NCBI RefSeq assembly: GCF_022790535.1
Contig: NZ_LOHG01000003.1
Coordinates: 367,747 to 431,746, forward strand
Length of the DNA: 64,000 bases
Reading direction: 5' to 3'
Origin: Pseudomonas maioricensis
Lineage (GTDB): Bacteria > Pseudomonadota > Gammaproteobacteria > Pseudomonadales > Pseudomonadaceae
In this document: positions 30,462 through 41,092 of the stretch, piece after piece
Position numbering within the stretch: position 1 is the stretch's first letter
How the letters are laid out: each line of letters begins with the position of its first letter
The notes under the pieces: model-generated
Seen by the model: the letters and a program-made list of their open reading frames with translations, nothing else
Databases searched by the model: none
What the model was told of the DNA's origin: nothing
Translations under genes and position numbers: made by a program

Positions 30462-31763
30462 TTATTGCAAAGTGTGTTGCTCGATGAATTCCAGCGGCTG
30501 CAGTCCTTCGCGACTCACCAGACGATTGAACTCAACGCGCGGTAAACGTACTGCCAACAGGCTGCTGCCTTGCTCATCATATTCTTCGCTCTGCACCGCA
30601 CCCAGCTCGAAGAACTGGGCACGCAGCCGGGCAAAATCCTGAGACAGATGCAGGGTGCCGACAAACAGGTCATCACCCAGTAATTCCGCAACGGCCTGCT
30701 TGAGCAGATCCAGCCCTCGACCATCACGGGCGGACACCCAGACACGTTGCGGTTTGCCATCGGCATCACGCTGTATCTGCGGTTCTACCCCTTCAAGCAG
30801 GTCGAGTTTGTTATAGACCTCAAGTATCGGCAAGCCCTCGGCACCGATCTCGCCAAGTACAGCCATAACCTGTTCGATCTGCTCCATGCGATCAGGCTCG
30901 TGAGAGTCGATGACGTGAAGCAGCAGGTCAGAGTTGCTGGACTCTTCGAGCGTAGCGCGAAAGGCCTCAACCAGCTTGTGCGGCAGGTGGCGAATAAAGC
31001 CCACGGTGTCAGCCAGCACGATAGGCCCCAGGTCGTCGAGTTGCAGACGGCGCAGGGTCGGGTCGAGCGTGGCGAAGAGCTGATCCGCAGCAAACACGTC
31101 GGAATCGGTCACAGCATTGAACAGTGTCGATTTGCCGGCGTTGGTATAGCCAACCAGTGAAACCGAAGGGATGTCGGCGCGCTTGCGCCCCCGACGAGCC
31201 TGCTCACGCTGGCTGCGAACCTTTTCAAGACGGCCTTTGATCTGCCGCAGACGAACCCGCAACAGACGCCGGTCAGTTTCCAGCTGGGTTTCACCGGGAC
31301 CACGCAGGCCAATACCACCGCCCTGACGCTCAAGGTGAGTCCAGCCACGGACCAGCCGCGTACTCATATGCTCGAGCTGAGCCAGCTCGACCTGCAATTT
31401 ACCTTCATGAGTACGCGCACGTTGCGCAAAGATGTCGAGGATCAACCCCGTGCGATCAAGTACGCGACACTCGAAAACACGTTCGAGGTTACGTTCCTGA
31501 CTGGGTGTGAGCACGTGATTGAAGATGACGATATCGATTTTTTCAGCTTTGACCTGATCGCGAAGTTCCTCGACCTTGCCGCTGCCAATCAGATATTTGG
31601 CCGATGGCCGATGACGCGGCACGTTGACGAACGCGACGGTATCGGCGCCAGCCGATATGGCCAACTCCCGAAACTCCTGCGGATCTTCGCGCGCCTCAGG
31701 GTCCTGACCATCCAGATGAACGAGTATCGCGCGTTCACCACCACTGTGGCGCTCAAAGAACAA
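30462..31763 (-). CDS. hflX: GTPase HflX (ribosome-splitting factor)
   Basis: 433 residues. The N-terminal HflX-specific domain includes VPRHRPSAKYLIGSGKVEEL; a coiled-coil linker follows, then the G domain with P-loop GYTNAGKSTLFN, the DTVGFI switch segment and NKLDLL. In E. coli HflX binds 50S subunits and rescues stalled or heat-damaged ribosomes. The start is a TTG at 31763 with GGAG six bases before it. It lies 12 bases after hfq. Confidence 0.96.
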   Translation of the reverse strand: MFFERHSGGERAILVHLDGQDPEAREDPQEFRELAISAGADTVAFVNVPRHRPSAKYLIGSGKVEELRDQVKAEKIDIVIFNHVLTPSQERNLERVFECRVLDRTGLILDIFAQRARTHEGKLQVELAQLEHMSTRLVRGWTHLERQGGGIGLRGPGETQLETDRRLLRVRLRQIKGRLEKVRSQREQARRGRKRADIPSVSLVGYTNAGKSTLFNAVTDSDVFAADQLFATLDPTLRRLQLDDLGPIVLADTVGFIRHLPHKLVEAFRATLEESSNSDLLLHVIDSHEPDRMEQIEQVMAVLGEIGAEGLPILEVYNKLDLLEGVEPQIQRDADGKPQRVWVSARDGRGLDLLKQAVAELLGDDLFVGTLHLSQDFARLRAQFFELGAVQSEEYDEQGSSLLAVRLPRVEFNRLVSREGLQPLEFIEQHTLQ

Positions 31764-31775
31764 AGCAGACTCCTA

Positions 31776-32036
31776 TCAGGCGTTACCTGGCTCGGCGTCG
31801 CCCTGCTCACCTTCGTTTGCGCTTGGCAGACGAATTGGACGAACCGGTACAACGGTAGAGATGGCGTGCTTGTAGACCATTTGGCTGACAGTGTTCTTCA
31901 GCAAAATAACGAACTGGTCAAAGGACTCGATGGTGCCTTGCAGCTTGATACCGTTGACGAGATAGATCGAAACCCCAACCTTCTCTTTACGTAGGGTGTT
32001 CAGGTAAGGGTCTTGTAGCGAATGCCCTTTTGACAT
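31776..32036 (-). CDS. hfq: RNA chaperone Hfq
   Basis: 86 residues. The Sm1 ([20 protein letters not shown]) and Sm2 ([12 protein letters not shown]) motifs are complete, with the proximal-face residues Gln8, Lys56 and His57 expected. The C-terminal tail is short (about 16 residues after the core), as usual in Pseudomonas. It works as a hexamer in sRNA pairing and in Crc-dependent catabolite repression. The ATG at 32036 has a GGAG site; 88 bases separate it from miaA. Confidence 0.98.
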   Translation of the reverse strand: MSKGHSLQDPYLNTLRKEKVGVSIYLVNGIKLQGTIESFDQFVILLKNTVSQMVYKHAISTVVPVRPIRLPSANEGEQGDAEPGNA

Positions 32037-32124
32037 GTGCCGCACTCCTTTAAGGATCAATAATAATTCGAATTCAATTGGCTTGAACCGCCACCCCCCA
32101 AGGATAGACGGCTATTGCAAGGAC

Positions 32125-33096
32125 TCAGCTCAATATGGAGACCGACCCCAGGTATTTCAAGGTGCGTGGCAAATTGTCGCTGGCCAGACTGTCTAGCCAG
32201 TGTAAATCGTCCCAACTGCGTAGCCAGGTAAACTGTCGTTTGGCCAGTTGGCGCGTGGCAATGATCCCACGCTCCTGCATCTCGGCCCATGTCAGTTTTC
32301 CATCCAGATGATCCCAGACCTGGCGATAACCGACGGCTCTTATAGACGGCAAACCCGCATGCAGGTCGCCTCTTGAGCGTAACGCCAGAACTTCGTCCAG
32401 GAATCCCTGGTCCAGCATTGTTGAAAATCTTGATGCTATACGGCCGTGCAACACCTTGCGATCTGCCGGAGCAATGGCCAGGCTGGCGACAGTATAGGGC
32501 AATTGCGGTCTACCAGAAGCCGCAGCATCAGTAGTTTGCGCACTTTGTTGTTCTCTATGTGCTGTCATGTTCAACCCACTGACCCGATAAACCTCCAGCG
32601 CACGTATCAATCGCTGCGGATCATTGGGGTGGATTCTAGCCGCAGATACTGGATCCACTATGGCCAACTGGTCGTGTAAAGCCTGCCAGCCATGGGCTGC
32701 TGCCTGCGCTTCCAGCTCCGCCCGAACACCTGCGTCAGCGGCTGGCATATCTGCCAGCCCGTCCAATAGAGCCTTGAAATACAACATAGTGCCGCCAACC
32801 AGCAGCGGAATTTTACCCCGAGCGGTTATTTCAGCCATCGCAAACAGTGCATCCGCGCGAAAATCAGCCGCCGAATAGCTTTCGGACGGATCAAGAATAT
32901 CCACCAGTCGGTGAGGAAATTCGGCCAATTGTGCCTTGGAAGGCTTGGCAGTTCCGATGTCCATGCCACGATAGACCAGCGCCGAATCGACACTGATCAG
33001 CTCGCAAGGGAGGACTTTACACAGTTCCATGGCCAGATCGGTTTTACCCGAAGCCGTCGGCCCCATCAGAAAGATGGCCGGAGGTAGAGCGCTCAT
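32125..33096 (-). CDS. miaA: tRNA dimethylallyltransferase MiaA
   Basis: 323 residues. P-loop [11 protein letters not shown] at the N-terminus, then [16 protein letters not shown] and the FRADA segment. It adds the dimethylallyl group to A37 of tRNAs reading UNN codons. Its ATG directly abuts the mutL stop. Confidence 0.97.
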   Translation of the reverse strand: MSALPPAIFLMGPTASGKTDLAMELCKVLPCELISVDSALVYRGMDIGTAKPSKAQLAEFPHRLVDILDPSESYSAADFRADALFAMAEITARGKIPLLVGGTMLYFKALLDGLADMPAADAGVRAELEAQAAAHGWQALHDQLAIVDPVSAARIHPNDPQRLIRALEVYRVSGLNMTAHREQQSAQTTDAAASGRPQLPYTVASLAIAPADRKVLHGRIASRFSTMLDQGFLDEVLALRSRGDLHAGLPSIRAVGYRQVWDHLDGKLTWAEMQERGIIATRQLAKRQFTWLRSWDDLHWLDSLASDNLPRTLKYLGSVSILS

Positions 33097-35052
33097 TCAA
33101 CGACCGCGCAGGAAGAGTTTGTCCAGATCATCCAGGCCCATTTGGGTCCAGGTAGGTCGGCCATGGTTGCATTGACCGCTGCGCTCGGTGTTTTCCATGT
33201 CGCGCAGCAGACCGTTCATTTCAGGAATCGCCAGACGGCGGTTGGCCCGGATTGCGCCATGGCACGCCATGGTGCCCAGCAATTCGTTCATGTGAGCCTG
33301 AACACGGTCACTGGTGCCGTATTCCATCAGATCGGCCAGCACGTCGCTGACCAGCCGATTGGCCTCGGCCTGCTTCAACAAGGCCGGAATCTGCCGGATT
33401 GCCAGACTTTCAGGGCCAAGACGTTGCAACTCAAAGCCCAGGCGTTGGAATGTCTCGATGTGCTCTTCAGCGCAATCGGCTTCACGCTGACTGACCGCAA
33501 TGGACTCAGGCACTAATAAAGGCTGACCGCTGAGGCCTTCACTGGCCATCGCAATCTTCAGGCGCTCATACATGATGCGCTCGTGTGCGGCGTGCATGTC
33601 TACCAGCACCAGACCGTGAGCGTTTTCCGCCAGAATATAAATGCCTTTGAGTTGCGCCAAGGCGTAGCCCAAGGGGGGAATATCGCCCTGAGTTTCCGGT
33701 AGCGAAACGGCAGGCGTGCCGGGCAACGGTGCATAAAACTCGCGATAGGCACTTTGCGCCTCGGCCGCAGGCAACGTCGACGCAGGGCGCGGCGTGTACT
33801 GATATTGATAACCGGCGCCCGCACCTGAACCGGCTGGTGGCGCATAGGGCTGAGCCTGCGGCTGCTCCAATAGATTATTGGCCAGACGCATTTCACCCTG
33901 CGGCCCGAATTCACCGGCTTGCGGGCCAGTCGGGCGCTCCACGGCGGTAACCGGCACTGAGCCAGCCAACTGATCTTCAGGCCGAACATCGCCTAGCGCC
34001 CGGTGCAAAGTGCCGTACAGGAAGTCATGGACCATGCGCCCGTCACGGAAGCGGACTTCGTGCTTGGTCGGGTGCACGTTGACGTCGACGACCGCAGGAT
34101 CAACCTCGAAGAACAGCACGAAAGTCGGGTGACGGCCATTGAACAACACATCGCGATACGCCTGACGCACGGCATGGGCCACAAGCTTGTCGCGCACTGC
34201 CCGACCGTTCACAAAGAAATATTGCAAATCAGCCTGACTGCGGGAAAACGTCGGCAACCCGACCCACCCCCACAGGTGCAAGCCATTGCGCTCAATCTCG
34301 ATGGGCAGCGCCTGCTCGAGAAAACCGGGACCGCAAATCGCTGAAACGCGTCGGGCTCGGGCAGTGTCGTCGTTGGCTTCGTGCAGGCTGAGGATCGTCT
34401 TGCCGTTGTGCCGCAGGTGGAACGCCACGTCGAAACGTGCGAGCGCCATGCGTTTGATCACTTCCTGCAGGTGATCGAATTCGGTTTTTTCAGCTTTGAG
34501 AAACTTGCGCCGTGCCGGGGTGTTGAAAAACAGGTCACGGACTTCCACCGACGTACCCACAGGGTGCGCAGCAGGCTGAACACGGGAGGCCATGTCGCGC
34601 CCCTCGGTTTCAACTTGCCAGGCCTGATCGGCATCCCGCGTTCTAGAGGTCAGGGTCAGCCGCGCGACGGAGCTGATCGACGCCAGCGCTTCCCCTCGAA
34701 ACCCGAGGCTCATGACCCGTTCGAGGTCTTCAAGCTCGCGAATCTTGCTGGTGGCGTGGCGGGCCAGAGCCAATGGCAGGTCATCTGAAGAAATGCCACT
34801 GCCGTCGTCACGCACTCGCAGCAACTTGATCCCGGCCTGCTCGACATCCACGTCAATACGTTTGGCGCCAGAGTCGAGGCTGTTTTCCAGCAACTCTTTG
34901 ATGACGGACGCTGGCCGCTCGACCACTTCACCCGCCGCGATCTGGTTGGCCAGTCGCGGGCTGAGCAATTCAATACGCGCAGCATTGAAGGATGCATTGC
35001 CGGTGTGCGCCTGGACACCAGGCTCAACACTGTCGAGTAGAAGATCGGTCAT
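33097..35052 (-). CDS. mutL: DNA mismatch repair protein MutL
   Basis: 651 residues. The N-terminal GHKL ATPase has [20 protein letters not shown] and FRGEALASI; the transducer domain has HPTKHEVRF. After a Pro/Gln-rich linker (about 350-450) the C-terminal domain carries [12 protein letters not shown], the DQHAx2Ex4E-type endonuclease motif found in MutL of species without MutH. Its ATG overlaps the amiB stop by four bases. Confidence 0.97.
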   Translation of the reverse strand: MTDLLLDSVEPGVQAHTGNASFNAARIELLSPRLANQIAAGEVVERPASVIKELLENSLDSGAKRIDVDVEQAGIKLLRVRDDGSGISSDDLPLALARHATSKIRELEDLERVMSLGFRGEALASISSVARLTLTSRTRDADQAWQVETEGRDMASRVQPAAHPVGTSVEVRDLFFNTPARRKFLKAEKTEFDHLQEVIKRMALARFDVAFHLRHNGKTILSLHEANDDTARARRVSAICGPGFLEQALPIEIERNGLHLWGWVGLPTFSRSQADLQYFFVNGRAVRDKLVAHAVRQAYRDVLFNGRHPTFVLFFEVDPAVVDVNVHPTKHEVRFRDGRMVHDFLYGTLHRALGDVRPEDQLAGSVPVTAVERPTGPQAGEFGPQGEMRLANNLLEQPQAQPYAPPAGSGAGAGYQYQYTPRPASTLPAAEAQSAYREFYAPLPGTPAVSLPETQGDIPPLGYALAQLKGIYILAENAHGLVLVDMHAAHERIMYERLKIAMASEGLSGQPLLVPESIAVSQREADCAEEHIETFQRLGFELQRLGPESLAIRQIPALLKQAEANRLVSDVLADLMEYGTSDRVQAHMNELLGTMACHGAIRANRRLAIPEMNGLLRDMENTERSGQCNHGRPTWTQMGLDDLDKLFLRGR

Positions 35053-36479
35053 GGTTGAGTCGCCACCTCAGAGCTAGGGATTTTCAGGTCCTGCCCGACA
35101 CGCAACTCATCCGTCTTCAGGTTATTGGCGCTGCGCAATGCGGCAGGGCTCATATCGTAGCGGGCAGCCAGCATCGAGAGGCTTTCGCCCGAGCGAACTA
35201 CGTGGTTGCGCGGCCCCTGAGCGAGCTTGCCGTTATCACGCAACCAGGCAATGTAGGTGCCTTGTGGCGGGTTTTGCTGGAAGAACTGTTTCACGCCGGA
35301 ATTGATCGAGCGCGCCAGTGCCTGCTGGTGCGAGGCGGCGCTGAGCTTCGCAGCTTCGGCATTGTTAGAGATGAACCCGGTTTCTACGAGGATCGACGGA
35401 ATATCAGGCGACTTGAGCACCATGAAGCCCGCCTGCTCGACCCTGGACTTGTGCAGCGACGTCACGCGACCAATGTTGGTGAGGACCTTCTGTCCGACAT
35501 TGAGGCTTGAGGACAGCGAAGCGGTCATGGACAGGTCCAGCAACACGCCCGCCAGCATCCGGTCCTTGTCATCAAGGCTCACCGCGCCAGCACCACCGAT
35601 CAAGTCAGAGCGGTTCTCACTGTCTGCCAGCCAGCGTGCGGTTTCTGATGTTGCGCCGCGCTCAGACAACGCGAACACCGAGGCACCAAAAGCCGCGCGC
35701 GAAGGCGCAGCATCCGCGTGAATCGACACAAACAGGTCCGCGCCCTTGGCTCGGGCAATTTCCGTCCGCTTGCGCAGCGGGATGAAGTAGTCGCCAGTAC
35801 GGGTCAACTCGGCACGGTAGCCCTTTTCAGCATTGATCTGCCGCTGCAGCTCTTTGGCGATAGCCAGAACGAGGTTTTTCTCTTTCTGCCCGCTACTGCC
35901 CGAAGCACCCGGGTCTTCGCCGCCGTGACCAGCGTCGATCACGATCACGATGTCGCGCTTGCCGTTAGGCACTGGTGTGAGCTTTATCTCGGGCTTGGCA
36001 GGGCTGACCGGTACAGCAGGCGCTGTATTCGCGGCCGTATCTGGAATGGTCGGACTCGGGTTGGCATCACCCGGCTCATCGAAAAGGTCAACGACAAGGC
36101 GGTTACCGTATTGCTGATTCGGGGCCAGGGTGAAGCTTTTGGGCGTCACGGCCTTTTTCAGGTCGATGACCACACGCAAATCCGTAGCTGTGCGCTGCGC
36201 CGAGCGCATGCTGGTAATCGGAGTGTTGGCCATAGGGACGTTCAACGGGCCGCCCAACGTGGCGCCGTTGATATCAATCACCAGTCGATCAGGAGAAGTC
36301 AGGGTGAAAACGCTGTGCTGGACGGGACCGGACAGGTCAAAAACCAGTCGTGTGTTATCCGGTGCACGCCATAAGCGAACACTTTTTACCTGTGTTGCGG
36401 CCAGCGCATCAACAGCCAGGGCTGTCAAAAGCAGACCCACTACAGTAACCAGCGCGCGCATGCGCATACCTAACCCCAT
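35049..36479 (-). CDS. amiB: N-acetylmuramoyl-L-alanine amidase (AmiB type)
   Basis: About 476 residues. Signal peptide ([20 protein letters not shown]), AMIN domain (about 25-130, [16 protein letters not shown] start), zinc-dependent Amidase_3 domain with the ligands in [11 protein letters not shown], the SIHAD segment and the VETGF glutamate, and a C-terminal LysM domain ([16 protein letters not shown]). It cleaves septal peptidoglycan in the periplasm during division. Start chosen at 36479 ([10 protein letters not shown]); 36467 (MRMRAL) with GGGG upstream is equally possible. It lies two bases after the tsaE stop. Confidence 0.95.
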   Translation of the reverse strand: MGLGMRMRALVTVVGLLLTALAVDALAATQVKSVRLWRAPDNTRLVFDLSGPVQHSVFTLTSPDRLVIDINGATLGGPLNVPMANTPITSMRSAQRTATDLRVVIDLKKAVTPKSFTLAPNQQYGNRLVVDLFDEPGDANPSPTIPDTAANTAPAVPVSPAKPEIKLTPVPNGKRDIVIVIDAGHGGEDPGASGSSGQKEKNLVLAIAKELQRQINAEKGYRAELTRTGDYFIPLRKRTEIARAKGADLFVSIHADAAPSRAAFGASVFALSERGATSETARWLADSENRSDLIGGAGAVSLDDKDRMLAGVLLDLSMTASLSSSLNVGQKVLTNIGRVTSLHKSRVEQAGFMVLKSPDIPSILVETGFISNNAEAAKLSAASHQQALARSINSGVKQFFQQNPPQGTYIAWLRDNGKLAQGPRNHVVRSGESLSMLAARYDMSPAALRSANNLKTDELRVGQDLKIPSSEVATQP

Positions 36480-36481
36480 AT

Positions 36482-36952
36482 CTATTTGAATTCCTGCGCC
36501 AAAGCGGCACACCAGGTTTCGCCACGCGAGCCAATTGGGCTCAAAGTCAGTGCTCGACCTTGCGCATGCGGGCTAATGGTAATGGTCAGGTCAGGCTTTG
36601 GCAAAAAGCCTGCACCGAGCTGGGGCCACTCGATCAAACAAAGGGCATCGCCTTCCAGATAATCACGAATGCCCATGTACTCCAGTTCCTCGGGATCAAC
36701 CAACCGATAGAGATCAAAGTGGAACACGCGAATGGAGCCTATTTCATAGGGTTCCACCAAGGTGAACGTGGGGCTCTTGACCGCACCCTCATGCCCGAGC
36801 CCACGGATGATGCCCCGCGAAAGTGTGGTTTTCCCCGCCCCCAGATCACCTTCAAGAAAAATCACGCCGACCCCTTGAGTCACTTGGGCAATGCGCTCAC
36901 CAAAGCGGGTCATGGCCTCTTCACCGGCCAAATGCAGCGTTAACTCAGACAC
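36482..36952 (-). CDS. tsaE: tRNA t6A biosynthesis ATPase TsaE
   Basis: 156 residues with P-loop GDLGAGKTTLSRG and the conserved SPTFTLVEPY segment. It supports TsaB-TsaD in making threonylcarbamoyl-A37 on ANN-reading tRNAs. The start is a GTG at 36952 with AGGAG eight bases upstream. The first 13 bases overlap the end of nnr. Confidence 0.96.
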   Translation of the reverse strand: MSELTLHLAGEEAMTRFGERIAQVTQGVGVIFLEGDLGAGKTTLSRGIIRGLGHEGAVKSPTFTLVEPYEIGSIRVFHFDLYRLVDPEELEYMGIRDYLEGDALCLIEWPQLGAGFLPKPDLTITISPHAQGRALTLSPIGSRGETWCAALAQEFK

Positions 36953-38436
36953 GGTTGCTGCTCCTCCAATAACTGACGAATGGCTGGAATAACATCACTG
37001 GCCGCCAACCCGCGACCCGCCTCGCCGACTTGCTGCCCGGCGCTGGCATGCAGCCACACCGCCAGACACGCCGCGTCGAACGGCTTCATTTTTTGCGCCA
37101 TCAAGGCGCCAATCAGACCTGCCAATACATCCCCCAGGCCACCGGTGGCCATGGCGGGATGGCCGCGATCACATAACATCAGTCGACCATCGACGTCGGA
37201 GATCAGGCTGCCCGTCCCCTTCAGAACACAGACCGCTTTGAATTTATCGGCCAGCGCCCGCGCAGCAGCAGGGCGATCAGCCTGAACTTGCGGGGTGGTG
37301 ATCCCCAGCAGGCGCGCGGCCTCTCCGGGGTGCGGGGTAATGACGCTGTTTGCAGGCAACGAAACCCATCCCTGAGCCAACTGATTCAGTGCGTCGGCGT
37401 CCCATACTTGCGGCTTTTGGGCATTGGCAGCCGCGGACAGCAGGCTACGCCCCCAAGCAGCCTGCCCCAACCCGGGGCCGACCACCAGAATGCTGGCTGG
37501 CTCGATCAGCGCCATCAATTGATTTGCCGAGCGAATCGCCGCGCTCATGACTTCAGGCAAACGAGTCAGCGCGGCAGGAATATGTTCAGCGCGTGTTGCC
37601 AGCGTCACCATGCCTGCGCCGCTGCGCAGCGCGCTTTCGGCAGTCAACAGGCTGGCACCGCCAAAGCCATGATCGCCGCCGATAATCAGAACACGACCGT
37701 ACATGCCCTTATGGGCCGTGCGCGGACGGCCAGGCAAATCCGGCAGGTTGAACGTATCCAGGCGGATCGCGCTGCGGGGTGCCTGAGCAACGATAGCCGG
37801 GTCTGCCTGCAAATCGTCAAAGACCAGTTCACCGATAAGGTCTGCCGCATCGCCGGTCAGCAGGCCGAGTTTCAGGCCTATATACGTCACCGTAAGATCG
37901 GCACGTACGGCCACACCAAGGGTACGCCCTGTGTCAGCGCTCAGGCCAGAAGGGATGTCGACAGCCACGACGGGCTGATCGCTGTTATTGATCGCTTCGA
38001 TAGCAGCCGCGTAAGGCTCACGCACATCACCGGTCAAGCCTGTGCCCAACAGCGCGTCCAGTACAATGCCGCGTAACGGTTGACTGGCCCAGTTCTGGAC
38101 GGCTACACCCGCCGCGAGCGCCTCGGCATGAGCATTAGCGGCATCGCCAGTCAGCCCAGCGGGGTCTGCCACGGCAAACACCTGCACATTCCAACCCGCA
38201 TTGCGCGCTAGAACAGCGACCAGATACCCGTCGCCAGCGTTATTGCCGCGCCCGGCCAGCACGCTTAACTCATGCACATCAGGCCAGCGTCTGCGCAGTG
38301 CTCGCCAGGTTGCATGGGCTGCGCGCTGCATCAATTCACTGCCGCAAGTGCCCGCAGCGATGAGCTGTGCGTCGAGGTCACGGACCTGCGCAGCGCTATA
38401 CAGCGCGTCGGGTAATTGGGGTTTCGTATTGACCAT
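36940..38436 (-). CDS. nnr: Bifunctional NAD(P)H-hydrate epimerase/dehydratase Nnr
   Basis: 498 residues. The N-terminal YjeF_N domain (epimerase, about 1-215, with GRGNNAGDGYLVA) is fused to the ADP-dependent dehydratase domain (about 225-490, with NSVITPHPGEAARLLG and GLGDVLAGLIGAL). It repairs damaged NADH and NADPH hydrates. The ATG at 38436 gives the normal start MVNTKPQLPDALY. It is divergent from queG across 62 bases and heads the run nnr-tsaE-amiB-mutL-miaA-hfq. Confidence 0.96.
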   Translation of the reverse strand: MVNTKPQLPDALYSAAQVRDLDAQLIAAGTCGSELMQRAAHATWRALRRRWPDVHELSVLAGRGNNAGDGYLVAVLARNAGWNVQVFAVADPAGLTGDAANAHAEALAAGVAVQNWASQPLRGIVLDALLGTGLTGDVREPYAAAIEAINNSDQPVVAVDIPSGLSADTGRTLGVAVRADLTVTYIGLKLGLLTGDAADLIGELVFDDLQADPAIVAQAPRSAIRLDTFNLPDLPGRPRTAHKGMYGRVLIIGGDHGFGGASLLTAESALRSGAGMVTLATRAEHIPAALTRLPEVMSAAIRSANQLMALIEPASILVVGPGLGQAAWGRSLLSAAANAQKPQVWDADALNQLAQGWVSLPANSVITPHPGEAARLLGITTPQVQADRPAAARALADKFKAVCVLKGTGSLISDVDGRLMLCDRGHPAMATGGLGDVLAGLIGALMAQKMKPFDAACLAVWLHASAGQQVGEAGRGLAASDVIPAIRQLLEEQQPCLS

Positions 38437-38498
38437 GCGTCTCTTGGCTCCGATGTCTGGCAGAATTATACGCACCTCCACCCGGTTTCTCCTTGCGC

Positions 38499-39584
38499 AT
38501 GCCCGTTATTACTGTTGATTCGCCCAATACTGTTGACCTCGCCACCCTTGCTCAGTCGATCAAGGAGTGGGGCCGCGAGCTGGGCTTTCAGCAAGTCGGG
38601 ATTGCCGGGCTCGATCTCGCCGAACACGAGCAGCACCTTGAGCGTTGGCTCGAAGCGGGCTATCACGGCGAGATGGACTATATGGCAGCGCATGGCAGCA
38701 AACGTTCGCACCCTGAAGAACTGGTGCCCGGCACCTTGCGGGTAGTCTCGTTACGCATGGACTATCTGCCCGGCGATACAGAGATGACGCAACGCCTGAC
38801 CGAGCCGGAAAAAGCCTATGTGTCGCGTTACGCCCTTGGCCGCGACTATCACAAGCTGATTCGCAAGCGTGTGCAGCAATTGGCCGAGCGCATCCAGCAA
38901 GCCATTGGACCGTTTGGCTATCGGGCCTTCGTTGACAGCGCCCCGGTGCTGGAAAAAGCCATTGCTGAACAGGCCGGGCTGGGCTGGATCGGCAAGAACA
39001 CACTGGTACTCAATCGCAAAGCCGGAAGCTTTTTCTTTCTTAGCGAGCTGTTTGTCGACCTGCCGTTACCGGTGGATCCACCCCACGCGACCGAGCATTG
39101 CGGGCGCTGCACCGCGTGTTTGGACATTTGCCCCACCGCAGCCTTTGTCGGGCCTTATGTGCTGGATGCCCGGCGTTGTATTTCTTATCTGACCATCGAG
39201 CTGAAAACTGCTATCCCAGAAGAGCTGCGTCCGCTGATCGGCAATCGGGTATTTGGTTGTGATGACTGCCAGATTGTCTGCCCGTGGAATCGCTTCGCCC
39301 GACCGACCGATCAGAGCGACTTCCAGCCACGGCATAATCTGGATAACGCAGGCCTGGCCGAGCTGTTCATGTGGGATGAGGATAAATTCCTCAGCAGTAC
39401 CGAAGGCTCCCCCCTGCGCCGTGCGGGCTATGAGCGCTGGCTGCGCAATCTGGCAGTCGGCCTGGGCAATGCACCGTCGACGATCCCCGTGCTGGAGGCG
39501 CTTGAGGCAAGACGGGATTATCCGTCGGAATTGGTGAGGGAGCATGTGGAGTGGGCGTTGCGGCAGCATGCGCAGAATCGCTGA
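38499..39584 (+). CDS. queG: Epoxyqueuosine reductase QueG
   Basis: 361 residues. A cobalamin-binding N-terminal region with SAPVLEKAIAEQAGLGWIGK precedes two 4Fe-4S motifs (CGRCTACLDICP and CDDCQIVCPWN) and a HEAT-like C-terminal end. It performs the last step of queuosine synthesis on tRNA. The ATG at 38499 is chosen, but no good ribosome binding site precedes it. Confidence 0.96.
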   Translation: MPVITVDSPNTVDLATLAQSIKEWGRELGFQQVGIAGLDLAEHEQHLERWLEAGYHGEMDYMAAHGSKRSHPEELVPGTLRVVSLRMDYLPGDTEMTQRLTEPEKAYVSRYALGRDYHKLIRKRVQQLAERIQQAIGPFGYRAFVDSAPVLEKAIAEQAGLGWIGKNTLVLNRKAGSFFFLSELFVDLPLPVDPPHATEHCGRCTACLDICPTAAFVGPYVLDARRCISYLTIELKTAIPEELRPLIGNRVFGCDDCQIVCPWNRFARPTDQSDFQPRHNLDNAGLAELFMWDEDKFLSSTEGSPLRRAGYERWLRNLAVGLGNAPSTIPVLEALEARRDYPSELVREHVEWALRQHAQNR

Positions 39585-39586
39585 TC

Positions 39587-39657
39587 CGTAGGAGCTGCCG
39601 AAGGCTGCGAATGGTGGAGTGTCAGATGCCCCCCTCGCAGCCTTCGGCAGCTCCTAC
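39587..39657. repeat. REP inverted pair (GCCGAAGGC arm type)
   Basis: CGTAGGAGCTGCCGAAGGCT and its complement, squeezed into the 82 bases between the convergent queG and TRIC genes. The right arm is followed by AAAAAAA on the plus strand. Confidence 0.85.
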
Positions 39658-39666
39658 AAAAAAACA

Positions 39667-40281
39667 TCAGTGCTCATCACCCTTGTAGACAAACTTCGGC
39701 ATGTTCCAGTTGAAGCGGATAGCCAGCAGGCGAAGCAGCAGACCGCCGAACAGGGTAATCAGAATGCTCTGCTCCTCAGGCAACTGCAGGTGCTGACACA
39801 GCAGAAAACACCACGCGGCCAGAAATGACACGCTGGCGTACAACTCACGGCGGAACACCAAGGGAATGTCATTGCAGAAGATATCCCGCAGGATGCCGCC
39901 AAATACGCCCGTGATCACGCCGCAGACAGAGGCCACCAGCAAGCCGGTCCCGACTTCCAGCGCGGTCATCGTGCCTATCAAAGTAAAAGCCACCAGCCCC
40001 AAGGCGTCGAGCACCAGAAACAGCGAGCGCAGATGGCGCATCAACGGTGCGATGAAAATGGTCAACAGCGCCGCGACACTGGTCAGAATCAAGTATTCGG
40101 GGTGTTTGACCCACGTCAGTGGGTAGTGCCCCAGTAGAACATCGCGCACCGAACCGCCGCCAAGGGCGGTCACGCACGCGATCAGCACCACACCGAACCA
40201 GTCCATGCCACGCCGCCCCGCCGACAACGCACCCGTCATGGCTTCAGCGGTAATAGCGATCAGATAGAGCATCAACAACAT
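39667..40281 (-). CDS. TRIC-family (UPF0126) cation channel-like membrane protein
   Basis: 204 residues with about seven hydrophobic helices forming two repeats, including the family segments [23 protein letters not shown] and [17 protein letters not shown]. The family is related to TRIC channels; in bacteria glycine or cation transport has been proposed, not settled. The ATG at 40281 ([10 protein letters not shown]) fits the first helix; the frame extends 19 codons upstream. Confidence 0.88.
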   Translation of the reverse strand: MLLMLYLIAITAEAMTGALSAGRRGMDWFGVVLIACVTALGGGSVRDVLLGHYPLTWVKHPEYLILTSVAALLTIFIAPLMRHLRSLFLVLDALGLVAFTLIGTMTALEVGTGLLVASVCGVITGVFGGILRDIFCNDIPLVFRRELYASVSFLAAWCFLLCQHLQLPEEQSILITLFGGLLLRLLAIRFNWNMPKFVYKGDEH

Positions 40282-40360
40282 GGCGGCAGTCCCTGCGACG
40301 AAGCCGCGCAGTTTAGGGCAAGCACCAAAAGAGGGCAAAACTAGAATGCGCGTTAGTCTT

Positions 40361-40451
40361 CTGTTGGAGCGTGGCTTGCCCGCGAAGAAAGTTACGCGGT
40401 ATATCCGCTATACCGCGTGGTCCAATTCGCGGGCAAGCCTCGCTCCAACAG
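40361..40451. repeat. REP inverted pair (GCTTGCCCGCG arm type, TTGGAGC variant)
   Basis: CTGTTGGAGCGTGGCTTGCC and its complement ending CTCCAACAG, with an inner palindrome GCGGTATA/TATACCGC. It lies between orn and the TRIC gene, on the same strand. Confidence 0.85.
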
Positions 40452-40459
40452 GCCGCGCA

Positions 40460-40996
40460 TTAACCCTTAATGAAATGCTCGCGATAGAACCGCAACTCGG
40501 CGATCGACTCACGAATGTCATCCAGCGCCAGGTGGGTGCTGCCCTTCTGGAACTTCAACTCAGGCGACCAACGGGCAGCCAGCTCCTTGAGGGTGGAGAC
40601 GTCGAGGTTGCGGTAGTGGAAGTAATGTTCCAGGGTCGACATGTGGCGATAAAGGAAACGGCGATCCTGGCAAATGCTGTTGCCGCAGATTGGCGAACTG
40701 CGCTCTGGCACCCATTGCTTGATGAACTCAAGGGTCTGAGCTTCTGCTTCAGCCATGCTGATAGTGCTCTCGCGAACCCGCTGAGTCAGGCCCGAACCAC
40801 CGTGTTGACGAGTGTTCCACTCATCCATTTTGGCCAGGGTTTCATCACTCTGGTGAATGGCGATGACCGGACCTTCAGCCAGAGTATTGAGTTGGCTGTC
40901 AGTAATGATCGTTGCCATTTCGATAATGACGTCGGTGTCCGGGTCCAGGCCGGTCATTTCCAGATCGATCCAGATCAGGTTCTGCTTGTTCTGCAT
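40460..40996 (-). CDS. orn: Oligoribonuclease
   Basis: 178 residues of the DEDDh exonuclease family: [23 protein letters not shown] and [11 protein letters not shown] hold the catalytic residues. It degrades 2-5 nt RNAs and is the main enzyme removing pGpG, which ends c-di-GMP signalling. Divergent from rsgA. Confidence 0.97.
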   Translation of the reverse strand: MQNKQNLIWIDLEMTGLDPDTDVIIEMATIITDSQLNTLAEGPVIAIHQSDETLAKMDEWNTRQHGGSGLTQRVRESTISMAEAEAQTLEFIKQWVPERSSPICGNSICQDRRFLYRHMSTLEHYFHYRNLDVSTLKELAARWSPELKFQKGSTHLALDDIRESIAELRFYREHFIKG

Positions 40997-41092
40997 ATTT
41001 GGCTCCTCAGCGTAGGCGCGCAGTTTAGCTCACCCCGGCGTGCTAGACTCCCCCGCGTTTACTTATCAGCTGCTTTATCACTCGGAACACCC

